DNA from: Puffinus mauretanicus
Lineage: Eukaryota; Chordata; Aves; Procellariiformes; Procellariidae
Assembly (NCBI GenBank): GCA_023333565.1
Contig: JAJKFH010000052.1
Coordinates: forward strand, 2,170,001 to 2,234,000
Direction of reading: 5' to 3'
DNA: 64,000 nt
Shown here: piece after piece, positions 1 through 11,900 of the stretch
Layout: each line of letters starts with the position of its first letter
Position numbering within the stretch: the first letter of the stretch is position 1
Translations under genes and position numbers: made by a program
The notes under the pieces: generated by a model
What the model was told of the DNA's origin: nothing
Databases searched by the model: none
What the model saw: the letters and a program-made list of their open reading frames with translations, nothing else

Positions 1-3000
1 TGATGGGCTGTAGGTGACTGTGGTCATGGGGAGCAGCTCCACTATATGTTTGTTGTATTGAGGGGTCCCCTCGTTGCACTGACCGGCCCCTCGTTGGATA
101 GCCGGGGAGCAGAGATGGTGTGCTGTGCAGGGACCCCATGGTACGGGCTGTGTTTTGGCAGCTCCCTTGGCGAGACGCTGGGCACAGAGGGGTGCCGGGG
201 TGCCGTTTGGGCTCGGGAGGGTGGGGTGAGCTTCATCTGGGCGCTCGCCCACTGAGTCACGGGGCTGTGCAGCCACGCGAGCCAGAGCCACGGCGTGCGT
301 GCCTCCGGCCTGGCTGGCGGGTGACGCTCCGCGTCCTTCCCTGACCCCTCTCCCCGCGCCCCGGGGAAAGGCTCTGTGGCCAGGCGGGGAAGCGAGGGCT
401 GATGGACTGACGTGGCCTGGCAGCTCAGCCTCCCCAAAGGCGCTCGCTGCTCCTTGCGCCTCTCCCACCGCAGCTCCTTCCCTCCCCGTCCCAACCCATG
501 CATCACTACCTGCCTCCTGGGCAGCCGAGCCGGGGTCTCTGCCCCATCGCAGGGACCTCAAACATCTCCTGGAAGCCCAGCCTGCGGCGTGCTCCTGCAG
601 AGCCTGCCCGCCAGCGCTGCGCAGGGCTGCTCCAAGCTCGCGTCCCCATCGCGTTTAATGGGAAGGGTTGGGGAGTGCTGGCACCTGCAGATGCTGGTGC
701 ATGAAACATTGACCTTCCACACAGGCTTTGCAAAAGAGATGAGATGTTAGTGATTGCACGGAAAGCTCAAGGGATGCCAAGTTGCTTTCTCAGGTGCAAA
801 AGGTGATCCTTGCGCAGGGCCGGCAGGGAGCCTGCGGTGGAGCAGGCATTGCCTAACAGCTCCCGCACCGTAGAGGCCCAAAACGCTGGGCACCCCGCGT
901 GCTCTGAGCTTGTGCTTGACCCCATGTCTGGGTTTCTTGTGCTCTTTCCTACTCCATTTGAGGCCTGTTGGGTTCCCACACGGTCCCGACCCAGCGCTGG
1001 GATGTGTGGTCTGGCCTGTGGTTCCCTCGCCAAAGCACGTTCGGCTCTGCGGGGAGCAGCCAGGCGGGACGGGGGCACAGCGGGACGGGGGGCTGCGTGT
1101 ATTTGTGTGCGTGAGGCTGCTGGCGGGTTCGCTCCCTGGCACCCTCCGTCGGCTCCAGATGAAGGGAAGGGGGTGGAAATGCGTTTGCTTTCCCCGTGCC
1201 ACTGCGCGCACTCTCTCCGCACTCGCTAATAAATCCATGCTGGCTTTTCCCGGAAGGGTGCTGAACCAGTTTGTTGGAAGAGCAGAGGAGATCGCTATGG
1301 GGCATCGCCGAGTGGCTTGGATTTTTCCCTTTTTCGTGTCGCACTGGCCAGGAGGGCGGCTCTGGTGTTTCTTTAACCGCAGCTGAAAAGCTGCTGTTCA
1401 GCGCGGTGGCGTTTGTCTCCAAAGGGAGGTGGTTTAGGTTTCACCGGCCCCACCTGACGGGAATTCGAGCAGGCGCTAAAACTAGGGCTCCTTGTGCCTT
1501 CCTTGCCGGCGTTATCTGCTGCGCTGCAGCGGCCGTGGGGAGCGGGGGAGCCCGGTGCTGCGCTGGCGAGCCCCCGGGATCTGCTCCAGGCAGCCCCCAC
1601 CTCCCAGGGCTGAGTCACCAACGGGCCGAGTGCGTTTGCTGCTGGTGTGACGGCAGCTGCGAGACCCAAAAAAAACCCAGCACTGATGCTTTTAATGACA
1701 GGCGAATAACACAGCCCTGAAGAAGATTCATACGGTGCATACCTCATGCGACGGCTATTAGTGGTGACTAAGGCCGTGCTGGGATGGAGCAGCAACAGCC
1801 TCCCTGCATCGCCCAAGTCCTGGTGTAATTAATTCTGCAGGTACCCGTATCGGCACATTAACCCAAACTGGCCGTCTTCCCGCCTGTCCCCAGCCTTGTT
1901 CCATATTTAATCTTTCATGTTCACCTGAGTCTCTAATTAAGCCAACTGCAATCCTTAGCTGAGAGCCTGCAGTGTACTAACAAGGTCTGGCGTTCCCGGA
2001 GCGCCGTACATGCGAGACCCGCGCCGCAGCCCGCCGAAACCAACCCCCGGGCCGATGGTTTTTCCTTTGTTTTCTCTTTCTCTTTTTCGTCTTCCCCCCC
2101 TCTGAACTAACACTGGGTCCCAAAGCAGGGTCTGAAGTGAGGGCCCATTAGCAGCAAAGTTCTCAAAAACGGTGGGTGGGGACTGTCTTTTTTTTTTTTT
2201 TTTCTTTTTCCTTTTTTAACAGCAAAATCATGACCAGTTAGTTAAAGGTACCTGAAAAGCACTTTTATTGGGTTTCTTTTCACTGGCAGCAGCTGTCCGG
2301 AGAGCTGGTCTCTGGGTGAGGCAGGGCAGCACGGAAACCCCACGTGCTGCCTCCCAAGCACCAGCCCAAGCAGCCGGCAGCCGGCGGAGGAGCCGGCCCG
2401 CAGCAGGGGCAGGAGCAGCCGCTGTCCTGCCCCTGACGTCCCGCCTGGCTGCCTTCCTGTTACAGCATCCCAGTTAAAAATAAAACCACACGCCAAGGCA
2501 GTGAATGGGGTTCTGATTTCCCTCGGTTGCCGCGCGGGTCTGGGTGATGGGGAGAGATGCGCGTTGTAAATAGAACAGCATATCCATGGCAACCCCAACT
2601 TTTCATTATTGTTAATTACTTGCACAGTGCCAGAGCCATGCATGGCGCTTCCCAGCGCGGGTAAAGATAGCTCCCCCCTTTCAAAGCCTCTCCAAATGAC
2701 ATCGAAGCGACAGCTAGCTCTTGGGAGGCTGGAGCCAGGTCTGGCAGGCAGCGACGGAGACATTTTGTGAGGAGTCGGAGACGAGCCGGGATTTAAAGGA
2801 GGAGGGACTGGTGTGGCAGAGAGGCAGCCAGGAGCTCGGGGGCGGCTTTTCTGCTGACAAACACCTTCCCTGTGTGTCAGAGAACGGTTCAGAGGGGCCA
2901 TAGCAGCGCGCACCCGGCTGGGAGAAGGGGGACAAAAGCGATGGGGAGAGGGGCTGCCCTGCGCCTGAGCACTGGCTTCTCTTCCCTCTCTGTTTAATGG

Positions 3001-4200
3001 CGCTCGAGAGAGCGTGGAGGGCAGGAAGCGCCAGCAGCGATTGCCACCGAAGGGGCAGGGATCTGTCGGTGTTGGCTTGAGCCCTTGTGCCCTGGAGGAA
3101 CTCCTGCAGAAAGCCTGCCCTGTTTAAAAACCAGTGCAGCTGAGCTCGCTTCTGAGCGGCCGAGCTCGGCCTCAGCTGGCACCGTTTGGGTGGGTTTTGC
3201 TTGTCTGTTCATTGGGTTTTATTTGATTGGAAATGGTTTGAAAGTTCTTGGGTGAAGAGGTCCCTGTCAGCCAGCCTGGCCCCAGCCGGTGCTACCAGCG
3301 GTTAGGATTTGTACCCAAACCCTGCTGTCGGTGCGTCCCCGGTGACCGATCGCTCGCCCGTCCTCAGACCGCAGGTGTAAGCAGCAGCGGGACGGTCGTG
3401 TCTCGGTGGGTGTGCGTGGCCATGGCCCCCACGGGCCTCCCCTGGTCCCCACCTCACCCCCGAGCCTGGCGCAGGCACAGATGGAGCTTTTTAACCTAGC
3501 AGCCTTTTCCTGATGTGACTTTTCTGGCTTGCTTTCTGCGGCACAGCAGTACCTCGCGTGAGAGCCTGGCTGCTACAGGCAACAGGAGCAGCAAAGCGGC
3601 GCTGACCCTGGCACTGTTACCTTCCCTGCTCGGGAGATGCCCTGTGAAGGGGGAGAACCTGTGGTTTGTGTACTTTGATGCTATTCAAGGGCAAGAGCCC
3701 AGCCCCACTTCCCCACTGCCTTGCGCACTCTTGCTTGCCTTGGAAAAGAGAAGTCTCTTTTCTGGTTCCCCTCCTGGCCAGTTAAAGGATCGCAGTTCTC
3801 GCCTTTCCAGAGATCTTTTCTCCCCGACATTTTCCAGATGGCCAAATTATTTAGCACTGCCCAAAGCAGAGGGCTCAGCAACAGCTCCAGTTTGGGTAGT
3901 TCTGTGTTTGGTCAAAGCAGGTCACACTCACGGTGCTGTTTGGGTCCCTTTGGGGCAAAGGAAGGTCACTAAAGTTTGCTGGGGGGGGATGTTGCTGATC
4001 TCGGTGTGGTCACAGCAGGTACCAGGGTATTTGGCTCACCTACTGCTTTTTTGTGCAAGTCGTGGCATAGGAGACTGGGCGAGAGGAAAGGTAGTTTGGC
4101 TGTTTGTTTAATGTTAAAAGACAACTGGGAAAAACAGTCCCAAGGATTTGCAGCTTGCTTTGTCCCTTCCCTCGGCATTCCCAGTCTATACCGTCTCAAT
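1..4200. other. GC-rich non-coding region downstream of TADA2A
   Basis: No exon of a recognisable protein was found on either strand. Long open frames here follow from the high GC content and their translations are low-complexity and Pro/Arg/Ser-rich. A T-run lies at 2188-2203. In human the next gene beyond TADA2A is DUSP14 in the same orientation, so this stretch could hold upstream DNA or untranslated first exons of a minus-strand DUSP14. That is inferred from synteny; none of the DUSP14 protein is encoded here. Confidence 0.4.
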
Positions 4201-4430
4201 TTCTACAGACTTTAATCTTCAACATGTAGTTTACTACTGCTGCTTTTCTTTAAATAGTAGTATTTTCTAGGTAGTTTAGTGGTCACATCCATACAGCGAC
4301 TGTTGTGCATTTATCTCTTCTCTCTCATGGTGAGAAGCTGATGGATATAGATTCAGGCAGTTGCATGACCTTTACAGTCTCACTCGCTGTCCAGGAACAC
4401 GGATGTAAGATTGTTTCAAGTCACTCTGAT

Positions 4431-4436
4431 TTTATT
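4431..4436 (-). terminator. TADA2A: candidate distal poly(A) signal of TADA2A
   Basis: On the minus strand this reads AATAAA, about 1.37 kb past the TADA2A stop codon. It is one of two canonical hexamers I picked out downstream of the gene and would mark a longer 3'UTR. Which site is used cannot be told without transcript data. Confidence 0.3.
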
Positions 4437-5005
4437 ACAAACAAAATACTTCACATTCAATGACACCTCAGGCACACAGGATAATTACTCCTGGGGAAAA
4501 AAAAAGCCCAAACCTAAACACCTTAAATAGGTATCAGTATAGCTGTAGCTCCGTTAGGCTTTTCCACATGAGATCCCAAACTTGAGAGCACCCAACATCC
4601 CACCTGCTTTGGCTGTTAGGTTACTTTTGGGACGTTATTTCAGCGTTATACGTTAGCGATGGAAGCTGTTTGATAAAGACTTTACTGTCTAGTAAACCAT
4701 GCCAAGCTGCATCTGAAAAGAACCATCTTCATCATCCAATTGTGTTTTCAAATACAAGTGTTCTGTACTGAAGTCGTACAATGGATCATCTGATGCGCCA
4801 GGGTGTTTTGTGTCCGTGTAGTAACTCGTTGCACCTCATCATTGCCTTGTCGCTCAGCTGGGTATGTCGCTGCTAACGCGGCAAGCTGAGAGAACGAGGC
4901 CCCGCGAACAGGAGGGCAGGAAGGGCTGGAGTGTGTGCTCTGGGCAGTCTGTCGTGCCCTTCGCTTGTATCTTTTGTGAGAGAACGTCGGGGTACTGAGC
5001 GTCTT

Positions 5006-5011
5006 TTTATT
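5006..5011 (-). terminator. TADA2A: candidate proximal poly(A) signal of TADA2A
   Basis: Minus-strand AATAAA about 790 nt after the TADA2A stop codon. The stretch between the stop and this hexamer holds no other recognisable element and is best read as 3'UTR. This is the nearer of the two candidates noted. Confidence 0.4.
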
Positions 5012-5800
5012 TATGTTCCGAAAGGCTGCTCTGGTTGTAACATCCAGCCTTTCCGACGAGCAACGAAGACTTAAACTGAGGGATTATGTGTAACTTGACA
5101 ATTGCAAATCAAGTAGCGAGCAGACGAAGCTTATTGGTTTGTGCAGTGCTCTCATGCTGTGGTATGTGCTAATATCACAGAGAAGTAACAACTGTTGAGG
5201 AGCTTCCCTGCAATGTCCTTTCCCATTCTTTATCACAATTAAGTTAAAAAGACTGGACCACTGCAAACTCTATTTTTATAGCCTCGGGCATGTGCTATCT
5301 CCTTTGAAAGCTGACACTGTTTTACGAAGGAGTATAGGAAGGGAGGGGACTGCGTTTCTATGCCCCCGTACTCACACAAAGTCAAAGTGCGACTCTCACT
5401 ACGTGCTACTCTTCTGTCCTTATTCTGTGACACTGTCAGAATAAAAGTACCGTGATTCTCTTTTTAGTTACAAGCGGTGTTAGAAATGAATGCCCATTCA
5501 CATTTAAGATTAGCTTATATGGGGTATGGTTCTTTCCAGTGCTACGTGGCAGCGTAATTCTGACAACAGCAGTGTTAAACAGCAGAGTCAAAAGGAAACC
5601 AGACAAAGACATGTCAGTATTCATACAATTCAACAAAGCTCCCTACTTGTTTTTACAAAAAGAAAAAAACAAAACCCAAAAGATTTTAAACAAAAGGAAA
5701 TGTCCTTCATTCAACACTGTTAAAATCTTTCAGCGCTGCCACAGTGACTTCAAAGCTTCTCCACATCTGTCTGCTCCAGCCAAAACGCTGATGTCTGTCC

Positions 5801-5986
5801 TCAGGCTTTTGTGATGTACCCTTCCCTGATAAGGAAGTCATAGATTTTCCTGGTTTTGTTCACATCGATCTTGATGAGTGCTCTAGCCTGCGCTAGTCTC
5901 AGGCCTCCTTGTTTGTTACACTCGTTCACTAAAGCAGCTTTATATTCTAAATAGGCTCCAGGGACCAACCTCACCATCTGACAGAG
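5801..5986 (-). CDS. TADA2A: TADA2A coding exon 15 (SWIRM domain and stop)
   Basis: 186 nt: residues 383-443 and TGA. It holds the core of the SWIRM domain, including AYLEYKAALVNECNKQGG and the C-terminal DVNKTRKIYDFLIREGYITK. SWIRM of ADA2A binds DNA and nucleosomes. The acceptor is TCTTCCAG. The 3'UTR continues toward lower coordinates. Confidence 0.97.
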   Translation of the reverse strand, partial: LCQMVRLVPGAYLEYKAALVNECNKQGGLRLAQARALIKIDVNKTRKIYDFLIREGYITKA

Positions 5987-8900
5987 CTGGAAGACAAAAG
6001 GTGAAGTTAATAAACACTAACACTTGTCACACTCTTTCATTCTGCGATCCCTGTTGGGGGAGGAACATTGTGAATATTTTTCTCAAAACATTTTAAATGT
6101 GTTTTTTTTTGTATGGGGGAGGCATACAGTAATTGCATTATGAGCTGTTTCGATCCACAGGTAGGGAGGGGAGGAGCTTGCTGGCTGCTGCATTCAAAAA
6201 CATTCCTGACTAAAAAATAAACTAGGAGGATGAAAGCAAGCTCTCGGCTCACAGGAGCGTAACTATGAGTGTGTCCTGTGTGGGCGTTGTTCTTTACAAA
6301 CCAGGGAAGTACACATGCCAAAGAGACTTGCAACCAGCAATTCAGCATGCTGGACGAGAGCCAGGGAGGGCATCTGTCTATTAATCCCCTGCAGACTAAG
6401 TCTTTAATACCTTTCTACAAAAGCAGCTATGCACACAACGCCTGCCCCCTCCGGAAGTCCAGGATGGAAACTGTGCGGGGAGGGCATTACGTCTTTGGAA
6501 GTTTGGTAAAAGGAATTGCTTTCAAAAGCCCCTGTGCTCTGCTCTTAGGCTGCAATGCTCCTATTTAGCTTCCAAATACCAGCCGCCTTCTAGATGGTGC
6601 ACTGTATTGCTCCCAGTGGAGATACTGGCTGTCTCCTCCTTTTAATAAGGAAATGCTTAATGATTGTTCCTCATTGATAGGAAATTGCAGAATTCGGAGT
6701 AACTCAGACTTTATGTCTCAGCTGACGAGGAAATCAGATTCCCCACATACACTAATGTCCTAGTCACAATTATTTATATGCTGAATGGAGCCAGAAATGC
6801 CATGTTCCATGGTGAATCTGTGATCTGATTTTCAATGCCGCCATCTCCAATGAAGGGGAAACAGCTTCCACACAGAGGGAAAAGTCTGAAATACATCTGT
6901 GTGTCACATACACCTTGCCTGTGGACCATCTAAGGACAGATTATGACTTCTATTTAAAAAAAAAAAATCTTTTATTTCAATAGTTTTCCAGTGTTGCCTT
7001 TCACTGAATTAGAGGACAGGGCTGCATTGGGCTGAGCCATAAATACACGGCAGGCCCCTTGCTGCCTTGTTTACCTCTCCTGGGGGTTGCCGCATGGCTT
7101 GCAGTCCCAGTTCTGTCTGCTCTGTTGACCTTCCCCGTGCCTCCGATTGCTTTAGGTGACTGTGCAAGAGCACTCTATATGGGACTGCAACCTGCAACAC
7201 CAGGCCGCACTAACAACCCATGGCTAAAAGAAATCCAGATTCCATTCTCAGCCACACATGCATACAAAAAGCTTGGTATATGCACTGTAAAGCAGAAATA
7301 TGGAAAAAACATGAAAAGAACAATGCATTGTTATTGCCTCCATGGTTCACATTAGTGTTGCAGTGAAAAACCAACCATAACTGGTTGAGGTTTGGCTGTG
7401 AGGTATCTATAATGTAGAAAGAGCTCCACTATTCGGGTTCAGTGATCTGTCCAGTGAAGCCCTTGACAAAATCCTCTGCCAGCTTTAAAACCAATATTCA
7501 TTACGAAAAAATAACTCTTCTGCTCATCCCAGTCTCACAACGGAGGAAAAGAGGATGTCATACTCTGGACGTTGTAATAGCACCTTGGCGCACTCCACCT
7601 TTCCTTGCTAAATAAGCTAATTTGCTGCAGCTATGTTGTACGTGTAGTGCAGTAACTGAAATTAAGAAGCCAACTGGAAAACCTGAATGATTTTTGTGAG
7701 CAGGAAAGAGTAGTCAGGGCATATAGCTGAGGTGATATTCACAGCACCTGAGACAGATGGTGTGAGCACCCCTGCACTGTGAAGATGAAGTTTTATATAG
7801 GCTATCTTTTCATTCCTTTCCTCACCTCCTTCTCCTTCTCATTAAGTTTCTCTGTCCCTGGGAGACCCGTGAGGTTCAGTGGTGGGGCACTCCGTCTACC
7901 TGCAGAGACAAGAAAGGAGAACACTGAAGAACTCTGAGCAGTTTGGCAGTGGCTGTTCCTTAGGTGTGTTACCACAGAGGCAATGGAATCCCCGTGATGT
8001 TAACCCGGTACGATCCAAGTGTTTACAGAACGGGTTATTTAGGGCTTAACACAAAAACTGCACTGATTTGATAAAAGGTATGATTTTGCAGCTGGCACAG
8101 TCAAGCACTGTGGACACTTGCATGAGGACTCTTACGCTGTTGACTCTGGCTCACTGGCTTTTAGGAGGAACTGAAAGACACTGGCTTTCTGTCAAGCTGG
8201 CACTGACCATGGTTAAGCTGGGCTGTACCTCCCGACTAAACCGCCTCCTCCCGCCGGGGTCAGGGCGGTCAGTGCTGCGTGCAGGGTGTGCCGCGGGTGT
8301 GCACAGCGTGCAGGACTAACTCCCGGCGGGTGTGAGAGCGGCACCTCGCAAGGATGCTGAGATTACTTATTGGTGTGATCAGCAGCCAATTTCTCTGGCA
8401 TTACTGACAACTTCATGAAGCGGAGTTTTCTTTAAATGCCTTTAAATATAATGCAGGTATTGTAGAGCAAATGCAGTTTGTGGATGTATTTTCGTCTGTT
8501 ATGATAAACAGTACTGAAGGTAGTAGTTTGATAAACAAACTACAAGGTAGTCTGATAGTTCTCGCTTTCGCTGTTGTTTATAACTTTGCTGAACTTCAAC
8601 TTAAAGCTTAAACTTTCACGAGGGCTGTCTACTTGCAGGTTTGGGTTTTTTTTTCCCTAATAGTATTTTTTCAACTTCCATAGCTCAGAACAAAGCTAGG
8701 GTTATTTATTACACTTTTAGAAAGTCTATTGCCCCTGTGCTGTGGGTTGCATATTTAGCACTGTTAGAGAGAGGTCTCTTTATCCCAGGACAGACTTCCC
8801 AAATTTGGCAAACTGATGAGGTCTTGGGAAATCTGCAGCTCCGTTTTCCCCAGGGCTGCGCTGGCGGCTGCTCCAGCCCCTGCCCTGTCCGGCCCTACCT

Positions 8901-11900
8901 CTGGGACTGGGGAGTCTCTCTCTCTCTTTCTCCTGTGCGTCTGTAGGAGACAGATGGGAGCCTGTCTGGGTGAGGGGAGCCTGATCGGAGGGAGAACTGA
9001 AGGACTAGAAAGAAGCTGGACTAGTGAGTCTCCGGGAGGTGTAGAGGAAGGTATTTCCCAGCACTGCTTCCTCTGTCTACAGCCTGGAATGAGCGTGCTA
9101 TGATGAGACATGACAGAACTTGGTTTTACTCTTTTATAAACCTAGGAAATAACACACACTCACAAACTACATTAAAGAAAACATATTAAGGCTGCAAAGT
9201 CAAGATCTCAAAATCTAGAAGTAAAGTTAAGCAACGTTAATTTGCCCTATTGTATATTCAGTATGATGCAGCCTTTAATTACATAGACACGTGGCAGTTT
9301 TTCCGCAGTATCCTTGCCTTACTCAGTATGCAGGATATTTGCTTAATTAGCAAGTATATGGTATTTTGTTTGGGTTTTGTTCAACATGTGATACTGGTTG
9401 TAAACACTGCATGCTATCTGAGTTCCACAGGCAAAACAATTCTCTTGGCCTCTTCTCCTTCATTGGCCACTGAATACTTGACAAAAAATTAATTTCATTC
9501 TTCATATTAGCCCTTCAGCTGAGGGGATACTGTCCCCATTTCACGGACTCTGGGTGCCCAGCCTGAGATACACAATGCTATTTTCTCTCCAAAATACCAG
9601 ATCTCAGCTATCACCAAATATGTTTAAAACATAGTGCATACTGCAATGACTAATTGCTTGGCATTCCGACCCAAATTTCCAAGGCTCCTGGCCTTGGAAA
9701 TGAGGAAGACCATATAGACTCAGTGGCCACCTCCGAGAAGTTTAGGTGGGTCAAGCGGTTTATTAGCATCCACATAAAAACTGGATGTAGAGACAGAGCT
9801 AGAAGCCAGTTTTCCCCGGCAACATTTAACAGCCTTACAGTAAAACTTTATCCTAGTCTCATTCATTGCATGCCACCCTGTGACCTCAACAAATGAGATG
9901 TAATTTTATAGAAGTCTTGTTCGTGAGGGCCTTGACTGACCCCTGAATCTGTCCTTACTGGGCACTGAAAGAAGTAGGGGTCCTCTTGGTGGAAAAAACC
10001 ATAATTTGTGATTACAGAATTAAGGAATATAAGAGCATATTCATAGGAAAGGAAAACTGAAGTTGCATAGGCAACCTGTATCATCTCATTCTGTCACTCT
10101 AGAGTGCTTGATGCTGCAACCACTGCCTGCTTCTCAGGCAACTGGTTTTTGGTGTTCTGCGCTCCCAAATCTGCTTTCTGTCAGGTTCATATTGCTATGG
10201 TATGTGCTATACAGCCTCATTAAAAACCTGGATTAGCTTTGTTCTCAGGTGAAAATTCTTTTCTTTCCTGCCTTGTTAATGTAGCTTTAGGGTGGGTTTT
10301 CCATCTGTAGCCAGAAAAATCTAGAAATTCAGCAAAAAAACCTACAGGATTTGCACGTGGAATGAGTTGCAGATTGAGGTAATGTTGACTTGACCAGTGC
10401 TTAACCATGAGGACTGGTTTTGCACTGAAGCAAGAGAGTCACTCTCCAACTGGCTGTCAGAACGGTATTACTGATGTATGGCTGGCTTTTTATCACAGAC
10501 CACCATCTAACAGTTACCTGAATTTGAAGGAACGGGTACCGTGGGACTCAGGCCAGAATCACTGAAAAGAAAGGAAATTTTCAAATTGCCTTCATGTTTT
10601 TTTAAGAATAACTGCATATATTGGCTCTGGAACTTCTTTTTCCCCAACTTCTAACACTTATACAATTCAACTTGCATAAGCCAGGCCCTGATCTGCCATC
10701 AACACGATTTCTAAATATTTAGCACTCCCAGATTGAAGACCATGTCTGAAACCTGTTAAAACAAAAAAAAAGGGGGGGGGGGGGAGCAGGGCAGGGAACA
10801 CAATAAAAATTTCAGTGGCAACTGACTGGGGAAATTCCAAATCATCTTCTCAGACCGTGTAGCACACAGGATGTACTTCCTTTGCACTGCAGCTTGCTCC
10901 TTAAATCAAAGTGCTTGTGCAGGGTGACTATGCATTAATAATGCTGCTACATCTAAAATCATCTGAAACATTTCAAGTTTCATCTGTGCCCTCATTAATA
11001 TCCATAAAGACCTCATTTCCCTCCATGACTTTATTAACAGCAGTTAAGTTCCTGAAATACCAAATACAGAAAACACTTCAACGAGCACTACTGCTGTTAT
11101 CCACAGTTTCTTGCCCTTCCGAATTTTGCAGATTGTATCTACGGTCATAAATTGGGAATGCATTTGTTACTATCACATAGGAAAATGTGTTTGATGCACC
11201 TGACTAAAGCATAGGTACGTAAAATGCCCAGTCTTACTGTAACCGTACATATCAGCTTGTCGACTGAGCCACTGCTGGCAAGCACTGCTGTCCTGGATGT
11301 ACTGCAGGACTTCAGAAAGCATAGTGCGCTTTAGGCGTTCCTCATCTCTTGTCTTCTTAAGGTGATCGTATGTTCTGGCACCTATGGCAAACACATACCA
11401 CATTCTCACCAGCTGCCTTGGTCAAAATTTTCAGACTGTTGTTTTTCTACTGTAGGCAATAAGTGAGAAACTGTTCTCTAGCTCTGGACCAGTCTCTGCT
11501 ATTCTCCCTCATGACAACTACTGGGCACCAGAAGGTACTAGATTCCACCCTGCACCGCTCCCCCCATTAATTTCAGGCCAAATACAAACAAAAAAGGCTT
11601 CCATGATCCAATTCCAGGATAAAACAGGCCATTTCATCTAAGTAGAGGTCTTAGGCCTCTCTCCAGATATCACACTTGTTGATAGCCAGTGAAAGTGTTC
11701 AGAGATAAAGCACTGGAGACCGCTGTGCCATGACATACATTTTTTTTCTGAATCTTTTGCAAAGTGGTGACTAAAGCAGAGCTCTGCCAGACAGCGCATT
11801 CTCCAAGCTGATGGCTCAAACTAGCTTTAAAAAAAGCACAGCTGGACTGAAGCATTATTGCTAAAGCCTTGTTCAATTAAAAAGCTAGGCAAATGCATTT

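Noticed and set aside
2242..2913. 223-codon minus-strand open frame
   Set aside because: GC-rich DNA with few stops. The translation is Pro/Ser/Arg-rich and matches no family I know; no supporting splice or promoter signal.
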